Origin: Pseudovibrio exalbescens
Lineage (GTDB): Bacteria > Pseudomonadota > Alphaproteobacteria > Rhizobiales > Stappiaceae
Length of the DNA: 64,000 bases
Direction of reading: 5' to 3'
Assembly: GCF_028737195.1 (NCBI RefSeq)
Contig: NZ_JAQZAJ010000002.1
Coordinates: 829,135-893,134, forward strand
Shown: piece by piece, positions 27,911 through 36,416 of the stretch
Layout of the letters: every line of letters begins with the position of its first letter
Numbering within the stretch: the stretch's first letter is position 1
The notes under the pieces: generated by a model
What the model was told of the DNA's origin: nothing
Databases searched by the model: none
What the model saw: only the letters and a program-made list of their open reading frames with translations
Translations under genes and position numbers: made by a program

Positions 27911-28411
27911 ATGCATCTCGAAGAGTTTGTAAAGCGTCTGTTTTCTGCGCTCGTGATTCCTGCCGCGCTAGCGGTGGGAAGTCTTTCCGTTTCCTCTGCT
28001 GTCTATGCAAAAGAGGTCTCCGTCTATCTTGATCAGGCGAAGGTTTTTCGGATTGACGAACCTGCCTCCACGATAATCCTCGGGAACCCCGCCATCGCGG
28101 ACGTCACTCTCCATGACCGCATGACGATTGTTGTCACAGGCAAGTCCAGTGGGGTCACAAATATCATCGTGCTCAACGAAGACTCCGAGCCGATCGTGGA
28201 TGACCAGATTGTTGTTCGGGCCGCAGTTGAAGAGGTTGTTTCCGTTCAAAGAAACGCCATTCGCTCAAGCTACTCGTGCAAACCGGACTGTGATCCCGTT
28301 GTCAGACTTGGCGATGGCACAGACCATTTCGATGAGTACACCAAGCAGATTGAAGCAAGAAATACACTTGGTAAAGGTGGCTCGCTTCCACAGGATGCTC
28401 CTCAGGAGTAA
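27911..28411 (+). CDS. Pilus assembly N-terminal domain protein (secretin N-like)
   Basis: A 166-residue exported protein: signal peptide about residues 1-34 (ending VYAKE), then one copy of the pilus-formation N-terminal domain found at the front of CpaC (DQAKVFRIDEPASTIILGNPAIADV). There is no secretin domain after it. Two cysteines occur late (CKPDCDP), followed by a polar tail. Such stand-alone proteins sit beside TadE/TadG genes in many alphaproteobacteria and may assist the secretin. The next gene, TadE-like, is 29 bases downstream. Confidence 0.85.
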   Translation: MHLEEFVKRLFSALVIPAALAVGSLSVSSAVYAKEVSVYLDQAKVFRIDEPASTIILGNPAIADVTLHDRMTIVVTGKSSGVTNIIVLNEDSEPIVDDQIVVRAAVEEVVSVQRNAIRSSYSCKPDCDPVVRLGDGTDHFDEYTKQIEARNTLGKGGSLPQDAPQE

Positions 28412-28440
28412 AAGTGAACGGTACCTGAGAGGGGCATCTT

Positions 28441-28989
28441 ATGGTAACGCGGGCATTGGTTGGGTTTCTGTATCAGGTCGTGCGGTTCAAGCGTGCGAAA
28501 GATGGCGTGACAGCAGTTGAGTTCGCGTTGATTGCGGTGCCGCTGTTCATGATAATTTTCGCAATTGTCGAGCTGGGCTTGTTGTTCTTTGCAGAACAGG
28601 CGTTAAACAACGCCACGATGAATGCAGCCCGCATGATCCGAACCGGCCAAGCCCAAACAATGAATATAGGGGCGGATGACTTCAGGAACATGATCTGTGA
28701 TGGAACTGCTGGGCTGTTGTGTAGCAAGCCGGAGCAGCTTCACATTGATGTTCGGACCTACGACTCATTCGCAAAGATCTCGGAAACGCCTCCTCTTATT
28801 GATCCAGATGACAAGACGTTTACGCCGCCGAGCAACTTCCAGATGGGGTCAAGTTCATCGGTGGTTATGGTACGCGTCATCTATGAATGGCCGATGCTGA
28901 CAAACTGGATGAAGGATGCTTTTCAGGACACCGCTGATGGTGATCGCCTGTTGGTCTCTACGGTGATTTTCAAGAATGAGCCGTTTTAA
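28441..28989 (+). CDS. tadE: TadE-like minor pilin
   Basis: A 182-residue TadE/TadG-family pseudopilin. After a basic leader comes KDGVTAVEFALIAVPLFMIIF, with the Gly-x4-Glu pattern used by prepilin peptidase and one membrane helix, then the family block AEQALNNATMNAARMIRTGQA. The rest is periplasmic and has two cysteines (MICDG, LLCSK) that could form a disulfide. It should be processed by CpaA at 15.5 kb and is probably a minor pilus component. Confidence 0.88.
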   Translation: MVTRALVGFLYQVVRFKRAKDGVTAVEFALIAVPLFMIIFAIVELGLLFFAEQALNNATMNAARMIRTGQAQTMNIGADDFRNMICDGTAGLLCSKPEQLHIDVRTYDSFAKISETPPLIDPDDKTFTPPSNFQMGSSSSVVMVRVIYEWPMLTNWMKDAFQDTADGDRLLVSTVIFKNEPF

Positions 28990-29012
28990 AGCAATTCCTC
29001 GGGAGCCTTTCG

Positions 29013-29630
29013 ATGTTTAAGAGCCTCACGCATCTCCCAGCCATGTTCGCAAGGTTCCTTCGCGATCGTTCAGCAGTTGCGGCACTGGAATTTGCGATCG
29101 TGTTTCCATTCTTGCTGTTTCTATTCGTCGCTATGACGGAAATGACCACATCGCTGAACTACGATCGAAAGGTGGACCAGGTGTCCATCACTCTGGCTGA
29201 CCTTATTGCCCGTGAGAGCACCCTTACAGCAAAGCAGCTTGAGGACTTGTTCTCAGCAGCAGAACAGCTGATGAAACCGTTCGATGGGAACGGTATGAGA
29301 ATTGAAGTCGGTGTCGTTAAGTTCGTGGGCACGAACCTCGATCCGGCAGTGGTCTGGAGTGTCGGTAAAACACTTGGCGAAGACACCAATCTTGATCAAC
29401 AGCCGTGGCCGGTTGGGCAGGCGCCATCGGGTATAGATATTCCCGACGAGCTCGCCAGTTCTTCCAGCAACCTGATTGTGACGAAAACCAAGTTTGACTA
29501 TCGCTTTTTGACTGGAACCTTGCTGCATCGGCTCAGCTCAGGCGACTCGTTCAGCGCCGGTAAAATGGAGTTGGGCGGTCTGTATTTCACCCGATCAAGG
29601 CAGTCAAATACAGTCGATTTTGAGCGCTGA
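29013..29630 (+). CDS. TadE/TadF-like pilus assembly protein
   Basis: A second pseudopilin-like protein, 205 residues. The start reads RFLRDRSAVAALEFAIVFPFLLFLFVAM, where Glu takes the usual place in the prepilin motif but a Ser, not a Gly, stands at the expected cleavage site. This suggests it is not cleaved normally or uses a variant site. DRKVDQVSITLADLIARES follows, typical of this group. The third member of the usual set, the large TadG with a vWA domain, is missing here. Confidence 0.83.
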   Translation: MFKSLTHLPAMFARFLRDRSAVAALEFAIVFPFLLFLFVAMTEMTTSLNYDRKVDQVSITLADLIARESTLTAKQLEDLFSAAEQLMKPFDGNGMRIEVGVVKFVGTNLDPAVVWSVGKTLGEDTNLDQQPWPVGQAPSGIDIPDELASSSSNLIVTKTKFDYRFLTGTLLHRLSSGDSFSAGKMELGGLYFTRSRQSNTVDFER

Positions 29631-29777
29631 GATACGTAACATTCCGGTAGGGCAGATTGGTCGAGTGTGGCATAATCCCGCAGAGCGGGAATTAAAAGCA
29701 AAAATCAGTTTGTAAATGACAAGGATCAATGGCAGGGCTACCCAAAAAGTAGAATAAGACTTCCAAGCCCGGCGATA

Positions 29778-29793
29778 TGTATACACTCGAGTG
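29778..29793. promoter_or_regulatory. Overlapping palindromes upstream of pta
   Basis: In the 257-base gap before pta two perfect palindromes overlap: TGTATACA (29778-29785) and CACTCGAGTG (29784-29793), about 95 bases before the pta start. TGTATAC-type sites are common for GntR-family regulators. A weak hairpin (TCCCGC-AGA-GCGGGA, 29676-29690, no U tract) lies closer to the TadE-like gene. I see no further gene in this gap. Regulatory function is only suggested. Confidence 0.3.
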
Positions 29794-29887
29794 CCGAATT
29801 CTAGAGATGAAAACGTGACGTCAATTCCTCCCCTGACGGAGCGTTGAGACTCTTCAGAATGAAGCACCTCACAACCAAGAGGCCCCA

Positions 29888-31306
29888 ATGGCAACTAACC
29901 GGACATACGACCAAATTCAGGTTGGCGATACTGCAACCCGTTCTCGTATTTGTACAGCAAATGACCTTTTCGTCTTTGCTCATGCTTCCGGCAATATCAA
30001 CCCTCTGCACCTGCCAAACGCTGAGTGGGAAGGTGAGAAGACCGGTGAAGGTCCATCCGCTCCATTCATGTGGGGTGGCACGCTGATTTCTGCAGTAATT
30101 GGCAACGTACTTCCTGGCCCAGGTACCGTTTACCGCGACCAGACGCTGAAGTTCCACAGCAAGGTCAAGGTTGATCAGGTTCTGGATGTTACAGTGACTG
30201 TTCTGGAAAAGATGCCAGAGCGCCACGTGCGTCTGTCCACTGTTGTAAAGCTTGACGATGGTACACTCGTTGCTGAAGGTGAGGCTGTCGTTATCGCGCC
30301 TGACAACACCATCAGCTACGATCCTGAAAAGCTGCCAAGCCTTCTGATGAAGCGCCATCAGCACTTTGACCGTCTGGTTGCCCTTGCAAAGCAGCTGCCA
30401 GCAATTCCAACCTCTGTTGTTTGCCCTGACGATGCAAACTCTTTGGGTGGTACTGTCCTCGCAGCTGAAGCTGGTCTTATCGTGCCGATCCTGTGCGGTC
30501 CCGCTGCACGTATTCAGGCTGCTGCTGAGAAGATCGGCGTTGATATCTCCAGCTACGAACTCATCGACTGTGAAGATGAAAACGCTTCTGCTTCACGCGC
30601 TGTTGCGCTGGTTCACGAAGGCCGCGTTCGCTCTGTAATGAAGGGCCACCTTCACACGGACGACTTGCTTCGCCATGTGGTGAAGCGCGAAGGTGGTCTG
30701 CGCACCAAGCGCCGCATCTCTCACGCTTTCGTAATGGATGTTCCAGGCCGCTCCACACCAGTTATCATTTCCGATGCTGCAATCAACATTGCACCGGATC
30801 TGCCAACCAAGGTGGACATCACGCAAAACGCCATCAACGTTGCGCGTTCCATCGGTATCGAACCTCCAAAGGTTGGTATTCTCTCCGCGCTGGAAACCGT
30901 AAACCCAGCAATCCCATCCACCATCGACGCAGCTGTGCTGTCCAAGATGGCTGACCGCGGTCAGATCAAGGGTGGTATCGTTGACGGTCCTTTGGCGATG
31001 GATAACGCTATCGATCTCGAAGCTGCACGCACCAAGGGCATCGATTCTCTCGTTGCTGGTCGCGCAGAAGTTCTCATCGTGCCGAACCTGGAAGCAGGTA
31101 ACATGATCGCGAAAGAACTGACCTTCGTTGCTCATGCAGAAACAGCCGGCCTCGTCGTGGGTGCGCGCGTACCAGTGATCCTGACCAGCCGTGCCGACAA
31201 CGATCGTGCACGTCTCGTTTCCTGTGCTCTGGCAAGCATGTACGACTACTACAACCTGAACAAGGTTGCATTTACCGGCGAAAAATCTGCTGAGGCTGCT
31301 GAATAA
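29888..31306 (+). CDS. pta: MaoC-domain / phosphate acetyltransferase fusion
   Basis: A 472-residue protein with two parts. Residues 1-150 form a MaoC-type (R)-hydratase-like domain (FVFAHASGNINPLHL, where Asn/His match the hydratase motif); residues 160-470 form phosphotransacetylase, which makes acetyl phosphate and CoA from acetyl-CoA and phosphate. Family blocks include GGTVLAAEAGLIVPILCGP and IVDGPLAMDNAID. Such fusions are annotated as bifunctional enoyl-CoA hydratase/phosphate acetyltransferase. Codon use is strongly biased (CCA, GGT, GCT, GTT), suggesting high expression. Its TAA overlaps the ackA ATG (TAATG). Confidence 0.93.
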   Translation: MATNRTYDQIQVGDTATRSRICTANDLFVFAHASGNINPLHLPNAEWEGEKTGEGPSAPFMWGGTLISAVIGNVLPGPGTVYRDQTLKFHSKVKVDQVLDVTVTVLEKMPERHVRLSTVVKLDDGTLVAEGEAVVIAPDNTISYDPEKLPSLLMKRHQHFDRLVALAKQLPAIPTSVVCPDDANSLGGTVLAAEAGLIVPILCGPAARIQAAAEKIGVDISSYELIDCEDENASASRAVALVHEGRVRSVMKGHLHTDDLLRHVVKREGGLRTKRRISHAFVMDVPGRSTPVIISDAAINIAPDLPTKVDITQNAINVARSIGIEPPKVGILSALETVNPAIPSTIDAAVLSKMADRGQIKGGIVDGPLAMDNAIDLEAARTKGIDSLVAGRAEVLIVPNLEAGNMIAKELTFVAHAETAGLVVGARVPVILTSRADNDRARLVSCALASMYDYYNLNKVAFTGEKSAEAAE

Positions 31307-32490
31307 TGACAATTGAAACAATTCTCGTACTGAATGCTGGTTCTTCCTCCATCAAGTTCCAGCTGTTCCAGGGGGACGAGTCTGTCCTGTCTGGTCAGAT
31401 CGACGGTTTGGGTGCCTCCGCATGGGTTAAAGGCAAGACCGCTGAGGGCAAGGTTCTGATGGACCGCGCTCTGTCTGAAGAAGAAGCCAAGAACCACAAC
31501 ACTGCACTGCAGGTGATTCTGGCACTTCTGAAAGAGTTTGACGCAAACCTGGAAGTGGATGCCATTGGCCACCGCGTGGTTCATGGTTCTGCAAAGTACT
31601 CTGCGCCTGTGCTGGTTACCGACGAAGTTGGGAAGGAAATGGAAACCTTCAGCAACCTCGCTCCACTGCATAACCCGCACAACCTTGCAGGTATCGACGG
31701 CGCAAAGGCAGCCTTCCCAGGCAAGCCAAACGTCGCGTGCTTTGACACAGCATTCCACCGTACGCAGGAATTCAAGAACGAAGCATACGCCATTCCTCTC
31801 AAATACTATGAGGAAGGCATCCGTCGCTACGGCATGCATGGCCAGTCTTTCCATTACATTTCTGAGGAGCTTCACAACGTTGCCCCAGAAGTTGCTAACG
31901 GCAAGATTGTTGTTGCCCATCTGGGCAATGGTGCCTCCATGTGCGCCATCGAAAATGGCAAGTGCGTGACCACCACCATGGGCTTTACCCCTCTGGATGG
32001 TCTTGCGATGGGTACCCGTAGTGGTCTGATTGATCCGGGCGTCATCTTCTATCTGGTTGAACAGAAGGGAATGACGGTTCAGGAAGTTGCCCACATGCTG
32101 AACAAAGAGTCCGGCATGAAGGGTCTTTCCGGGATCTCTCAGGATATGCGTGACCTTGAGCAGTCTGACAGCCCAGACGCACAGCGCGCCCTCGAGTACT
32201 ACGACAACCGCGTAAAGCGTGAACTTGGCGCTCTGGTTGCTGTAATGGGTGGCCTTGATGCGATCGTCTTCACCGGCGGCATCGGCGAGAACTCCAGCAA
32301 GACACGTTCCGGCGTGTGTAAGGGTCTGGAATTCCTTGGCGTTGAACTGGACGAAGAAGCGAACAAGGCACGTGCGAAGGAAGCAATCACCATCTCCAAG
32401 CCGGGTTCCCGCGTGAAGGTCATGGCAATTCCGACGAACGAAGAAGCCATGATTGCGCGTCAGACACGCGACATCTGCGAAGCTCTCTAA
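31306..32490 (+). CDS. ackA: Acetate kinase
   Basis: AckA converts acetyl phosphate and ADP to acetate and ATP, completing the pathway started by the preceding phosphotransacetylase. The 394-residue protein has the family motifs LVLNAGSSSIKFQL at the start, GHRVVHG, VAHLGNGASMCAI and TRSGLIDPG, plus GGIGENS near the C-terminus. It is translationally coupled to pta by a one-base overlap and has the same high-expression codon style. A strong terminator follows. Confidence 0.97.
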   Translation: MTIETILVLNAGSSSIKFQLFQGDESVLSGQIDGLGASAWVKGKTAEGKVLMDRALSEEEAKNHNTALQVILALLKEFDANLEVDAIGHRVVHGSAKYSAPVLVTDEVGKEMETFSNLAPLHNPHNLAGIDGAKAAFPGKPNVACFDTAFHRTQEFKNEAYAIPLKYYEEGIRRYGMHGQSFHYISEELHNVAPEVANGKIVVAHLGNGASMCAIENGKCVTTTMGFTPLDGLAMGTRSGLIDPGVIFYLVEQKGMTVQEVAHMLNKESGMKGLSGISQDMRDLEQSDSPDAQRALEYYDNRVKRELGALVAVMGGLDAIVFTGGIGENSSKTRSGVCKGLEFLGVELDEEANKARAKEAITISKPGSRVKVMAIPTNEEAMIARQTRDICEAL

Positions 32491-32516
32491 GCCGCAGTTG
32501 AATGCACTTTAGGAAA

Positions 32517-32545
32517 AGCCGCTCTCAGATGAGGGCGGCTTTTTT
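32517..32545 (+). terminator. Terminator after ackA
   Basis: AGCCGCTCTC pairs with GAGGGCGGCT across a four-base AGAT loop (10-bp stem with one G-T pair), followed by TTTTTGTTTT. It begins 27 bases after the ackA stop and ends the pta-ackA operon. The A-run before the stem would let it work weakly on the other strand as well. Confidence 0.88.
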
Positions 32546-32729
32546 GTTTTGCGCTAAAAAATTGGCTGGTAGTTGGTCTTTGACATGCTATCGCCATTGA
32601 GGCGGTGTAGCCTGTGTAAATGCAGCCTCAGCGCGAACAAAGATGAGCCTAAAAACGGCTGCATAGTACCATGGCGGAACCGATCTGGTTCCGATTGTTC
32701 TTTAATCAGCTATTCCTGTAGGCGTGTTC

Positions 32730-33347
32730 ATGGTTTCACAGATCAATGCTGTTGTTTTTGATATTGGCAATGTGCTCATTCGCTGGGATCCAAACAATCT
32801 GTATCGCAAGTTGATACCTGAGGATGCCGAACGGGAACACTTCCTTTCAACCGTTTGCACGATGGATTGGAACATCGAGCAAGACCGGGGTCGATCGTGG
32901 TCGGATGCGTTGGACGAGCGTATTGCCGCCTTTCCGCACCATGAAGAGCATATTCGTGCCTACTATGAACGATGGGAAGAGATGTTGGACGGTCAAATTG
33001 ACGGGACAGTTCAGCTTCTTGAAGAGCTTAAAGCTAGCGGCGCGCCTCTTTACGCAATAACAAACTTCTCTTCCGAGAAGTTTGAAGTTGCAAAGCAGCT
33101 GTTTCCGTTTCTGGCTACATCCTTTCTGGACACCGTTGTCTCTGCAGATGAAGGGCTGATCAAGCCTGATCGGCAGATCTATCAGACCCTGATACAGCGG
33201 AACGGGCTACAGCCAGAAAGCCTCGTCTTTATAGACGATAGCTACAAAAATGTTTTGGGGGCGCAAGCCGTTGGCATGCAAGCCCTCCACTTTGAAGGTG
33301 CAGAGAAGCTGCGCTCTGACCTGAAGATGCTTGGGCTGAGGTGGTAA
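32730..33347 (+). CDS. HAD-superfamily phosphatase (YihX-like)
   Basis: A 205-residue haloacid-dehalogenase-type hydrolase. Motif I is VVFDIGNVLIRWDP (nucleophile Asp11, with the DxG form seen in YihX-type sugar phosphatases), motif II ITNFS, the lysine in IKPDRQIY and motif IV VFIDDSYKN. An upstream GTG at 32724 is two codons longer, but ATG 32730 is normal for the family. Substrate is likely a small phosphorylated sugar or similar metabolite. The 180 bases before it hold no gene that I can see. Confidence 0.85.
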   Translation: MVSQINAVVFDIGNVLIRWDPNNLYRKLIPEDAEREHFLSTVCTMDWNIEQDRGRSWSDALDERIAAFPHHEEHIRAYYERWEEMLDGQIDGTVQLLEELKASGAPLYAITNFSSEKFEVAKQLFPFLATSFLDTVVSADEGLIKPDRQIYQTLIQRNGLQPESLVFIDDSYKNVLGAQAVGMQALHFEGAEKLRSDLKMLGLRW

Positions 33348-33359
33348 GGCCGAGTTCCG

Positions 33360-33830
33360 TTACTTCGCGGCTGACTGTGGGTGGCCAATGTGGCCTTCCT
33401 CATAGGTCCAGATGCCGCGTTCATGGCCTTCATCCAGAATGGAAAGAACTTTTTCCAGCATGACGCTCGGCGGCACATCCACGCTGAACAGTGGAATGTC
33501 GCCCTCTACGTCCTCACAGGTGCAACCAAGACGCTCAAGTTTGAGCCACTGTTGCTGGAACTCAGTTGGCGTCACGCTCTCCTCCACCAAAATGCGGAAG
33601 GTCGAGTGTCCGGAATGCTTTAGCACCTTTGAAAAAACGAGGCCACGTTTGCTGTGAACTGCGGCAACCTCGTCCCCGTTGCTGACGCCCTTGGCCAGAA
33701 ATGGTGTGTTTTCAAGCCGATATCTGTTGCTGCCCAGTTCAGTGACGAACAATGTCTCTCGTACCAACCCATGCCAGTCATCTGGGTTGAGCTTGATTTC
33801 CATTTTTGTAATGGGATGATTGTTCTTCAT
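33360..33830 (-). CDS. DUF4265 domain protein
   Basis: A soluble 156-residue protein recognised by the DUF4265 pattern: RETLFVTELGSNRYRLENTPFLAKGVSNGDEVAA and GLVFSKVLKHSGHSTFRI (each shown only in part here). The function of this family is unknown. It ends 12 bases from the stop of the convergent HAD gene. No partner gene is obvious; the small orphan gene at 34040 is divergent from it. Confidence 0.7.
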   Translation of the reverse strand: MKNNHPITKMEIKLNPDDWHGLVRETLFVTELGSNRYRLENTPFLAKGVSNGDEVAAVHSKRGLVFSKVLKHSGHSTFRILVEESVTPTEFQQQWLKLERLGCTCEDVEGDIPLFSVDVPPSVMLEKVLSILDEGHERGIWTYEEGHIGHPQSAAK

Positions 33831-34039
33831 GGGTAAGCGAGATCCGGCGCAAAGTGTTTTAGTGTGGCGGCACTATAACTGTGAGAAACAGCAGTGCAAT
33901 ACGCAGCATGAAATTCTGAAGAATTTCAGGTTCAAAGTAACAGCTTGTTTGCCCCTTGGAAGCAAACACTTTCACCCTCCAAGTCGTCAAGCGTCCTTAT
34001 GATACCGCGCAAAAGCGATGGGTATTGAGAGGAGGTCGC

Positions 34040-34336
34040 ATGGCCAATTTGAGTTGCACCATCAACGGACAGCAGGCTGACGCCATTGAAGAGGTGTGGC
34101 TGACCCCGCAAGAAGGTCATTCAATCATCTGGACAAGGTTTGGCATCACAAGCTTCGGATCGACAGCAAACATTGCTGCAGGCAGCTACGATGTTTTCGT
34201 AAGGCTTCGGGATCGCGAGCCGCAAAACGTCACCAGCATCACCATTCCCATTGGTGAGCAGGAAAGCGCGCAGGCAGACAATATTGGTGCGTACTTCGAG
34301 CCGGGTTCTTTTAGCATTACCTATCCGGCAAACTAG
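34040..34336 (+). CDS. Hypothetical small beta-rich protein
   Basis: I do not recognise this 98-residue protein. It starts MANLSCTINGQQADAIEE and is rich in alternating polar and aliphatic residues, suggesting a beta sandwich; GSYDVFVRLRDREP is a likely strand pair. There is no signal peptide or membrane segment. The start at 34040 is set by the excellent GAGAGGAGGT site; the frame is open to 33956, but that region has no such signal. A hairpin terminator follows the stop directly. Confidence 0.65.
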   Translation: MANLSCTINGQQADAIEEVWLTPQEGHSIIWTRFGITSFGSTANIAAGSYDVFVRLRDREPQNVTSITIPIGEQESAQADNIGAYFEPGSFSITYPAN

Positions 34337-34365
34337 AAAGCCGGAGCGTTGAAGCCCCGGCTTTT
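34337..34365. terminator. Bidirectional terminator between the small orphan gene and dapD
   Basis: AAAGCCGG and CCGGCTTT form a perfect 8-bp stem around a 12-base loop, flanked by A-rich sequence on the left and TTTTC on the right. It lies between the stop codons of two convergent genes and could stop transcription from both sides. Confidence 0.7.
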
Positions 34366-34384
34366 CATTGTAAGATCTGATCGA

Positions 34385-35236
34385 TCAATCGCGCAGAAGA
34401 TCGTTTACAGAGGTCTTTTCTCGGGTCTGGGCGTCCACGCGTTTTACGATAACGGCACAGGCTAGGTTTGGACCCGGTGTGCCATCTGGTAGAGGCTTGC
34501 CTGGCAGAGTTCCTGGAACAACCACGGAGTATGCTGGCACTTCGCCGACGAAAACTTCGCCAGTTGTTCGGTCAACGATCTTCGTGGTTGCTGAGATGAA
34601 CACGCCCATTGCAAGCACGGCGCCTTCGCGGACCACAACGCCCTCAACAACTTCAGAACGTGCACCAATGAAGCAGTTGTCTTCAATGATAACCGGGCCA
34701 GCCTGAAGTGGCTCCAGAACACCGCCAATGCCGACGCCGCCTGAAAGGTGAACGTTCTTGCCAATCTGCGCGCAGGAGCCAACGGTCACCCAAGTGTCGA
34801 CCATGGTTCCTTCATCAACATATGCGCCAAGGTTGACAAAGGATGGCATCAGAACTGCGGATTTGCCAATGAAAGCTGAGCGACGAACAATGCTGCCGGG
34901 AACGGCGCGGAAGCCTGCTTCCGTGAACTGTTCTGGTCCCCAGCCAAGGAACTTGGAGGGAACCTTGTCCCACCATGTCGCGCCGTCAGGGCCACCCTTG
35001 ATGATTTCCATCGGGTTCAAGCGGAATGACAGAAGAACGGCCTTCTTCGCCCACTGATTGACGACCCAGTCACCGGATGATTTTTCAGCAACACGCAAAA
35101 CACCTTTGTCTAGCAGATCGAGTGTTTTCTCTACTGCTTCACGAATATCGCCAGTGGTTTCGGTGTTGATCGCATCGCGGTCGTCGAAGGCCGCGTTGAT
35201 GGTTGCTTCAAGAGCGGAAAGTTCTGGTTGGCTCAT
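34385..35236 (-). CDS. dapD: Tetrahydrodipicolinate N-succinyltransferase
   Basis: DapD transfers succinyl from succinyl-CoA to tetrahydrodipicolinate in lysine/diaminopimelate synthesis. The 283-residue protein shows the left-handed beta-helix hexapeptide pattern ([20 protein letters not shown] and [13 protein letters not shown] regions), and [17 protein letters not shown] 35236 ([10 protein letters not shown]) gives the normal N-terminus; the upstream open frame to 35317 would add 27 unrelated residues. Its partner dapE is about 29 kb away on the other strand. Confidence 0.96.
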   Translation of the reverse strand: MSQPELSALEATINAAFDDRDAINTETTGDIREAVEKTLDLLDKGVLRVAEKSSGDWVVNQWAKKAVLLSFRLNPMEIIKGGPDGATWWDKVPSKFLGWGPEQFTEAGFRAVPGSIVRRSAFIGKSAVLMPSFVNLGAYVDEGTMVDTWVTVGSCAQIGKNVHLSGGVGIGGVLEPLQAGPVIIEDNCFIGARSEVVEGVVVREGAVLAMGVFISATTKIVDRTTGEVFVGEVPAYSVVVPGTLPGKPLPDGTPGPNLACAVIVKRVDAQTREKTSVNDLLRD

Positions 35237-35350
35237 GCCGGGAGGGTCCTCTCGTCGAATGAATAGCGAGTTATAACGCTCGCTAGAGGAGGTACCCAGA
35301 AGGGCAGGGCAAGTCAATACAAACCAACCCCGCGCTTTAGCTCTGCTAAT

Positions 35351-36244
35351 TTATTCGGCAGCTTCCGATTTGAGTGTTTCACTGGACTGTTCGAGCAGCC
35401 AGTCACGGAACGCAGCTACCGGACGGGTCAGAGGGCGGTTTGCATTGCGGACGAACCAGTACCCGGTCTCAAGAGAAGTTGTTGGCCAGTCGGGAACCAT
35501 AAGATGGCCAGCTTGCACTTCCTGATCCACAAAGTGGGTGTCGATGGCAATGGCGCCCATACCCGCAACCGCACCCTGAATTGCCATGTTACGGCTTTCA
35601 AACATCGCGCCTGCAGAAGGGTCAAGGTGGTCGATGCCCGCAGCCTTCAGCCAGAGCGGCCAGTCATCGCGGCGGGAGGAGGTGTGAAGCATCTTGAGCT
35701 CGTCGAGGAGGCTAATGTCCGGATTGGGATTTCCCGGGCTCAGCTGTGGGGCAAAAGCGACCACAAGGTCTTCCTGCCATAGCTTTTGGTGCTCTACCTG
35801 CGGCCAGCCGCCTTTTCCAAGGCGAATGGCGCAGTCGTAAGCCTCCCGGTCAAGGTCCACAACCCGCATGCTCGTGGATATGAGCAGTTCGATATCTGGG
35901 TGCTTTTGCTGAAAGTCGGGCAGCCGTGGAATGAGCCAGCGAGTTGCTACAGTCGATAGCGTTGAGATGCGCAGCTCGGTCCGGCTTCGCCGCCTGAACG
36001 CCTCCACGGCGTGTTCAATCTGGTCAAAAGAGTTGCCAAGGTTCGACGAAAGGCGCTGGCCTTCTTCGGTCAATACCAGTCCACGCCCGTCCCGAATGAC
36101 AAGCGCAGCGCCAAGTTCGCTTTCGAGAGAACGAAGGAGGTGCGTTAGCGCTGACGGCGTAACGCCCAGATCTTCAGCCGCGCGGGCAGCCCGGCCATGT
36201 TTCGCCAAAAGGGAGAAGGCATGCAACGCCCGCAAGGAAACCAT
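35351..36244 (-). CDS. LysR-family transcriptional regulator
   Basis: A 297-residue LysR regulator of the GcvA-like type. The N-terminal helix-turn-helix reads FSLLAKHGRAARAAEDLGVTPSALTHLLRSLE; the C-terminal ligand domain carries ISTLSTVATRWLIPRLPDFQ and YDCAIRLGKGGWP, typical of the GcvA/AmpR subgroup. It lies upstream of dapD in the same direction with a gap of about 115 bases. The target genes are not evident, as no gene is divergent from it. Confidence 0.92.
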   Translation of the reverse strand: MVSLRALHAFSLLAKHGRAARAAEDLGVTPSALTHLLRSLESELGAALVIRDGRGLVLTEEGQRLSSNLGNSFDQIEHAVEAFRRRSRTELRISTLSTVATRWLIPRLPDFQQKHPDIELLISTSMRVVDLDREAYDCAIRLGKGGWPQVEHQKLWQEDLVVAFAPQLSPGNPNPDISLLDELKMLHTSSRRDDWPLWLKAAGIDHLDPSAGAMFESRNMAIQGAVAGMGAIAIDTHFVDQEVQAGHLMVPDWPTTSLETGYWFVRNANRPLTRPVAAFRDWLLEQSSETLKSEAAE

Positions 36245-36416
36245 TAGTTATCACCCAGACAAGTTTTCGTTAGCTATTGAACTCACCTCAATAAACTATT
36301 GTTTTTTTCTCGTCTACTACATCGATCAAAACCCAGCCAAGTTTGCTTTGTTCTCATGCATATCTGGCCTGATTCTGGAAATGTCCGGTGGAAATTAATA
36401 ATTTCCGCAGAGGCAC

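Noticed and set aside
30593..32094. Two long minus-strand frames (242 and 281 codons) opposite pta and ackA
   Set aside because: They arise from the biased codons of the two highly expressed genes and show Cys/His/Asn-rich, protein-unlike composition.
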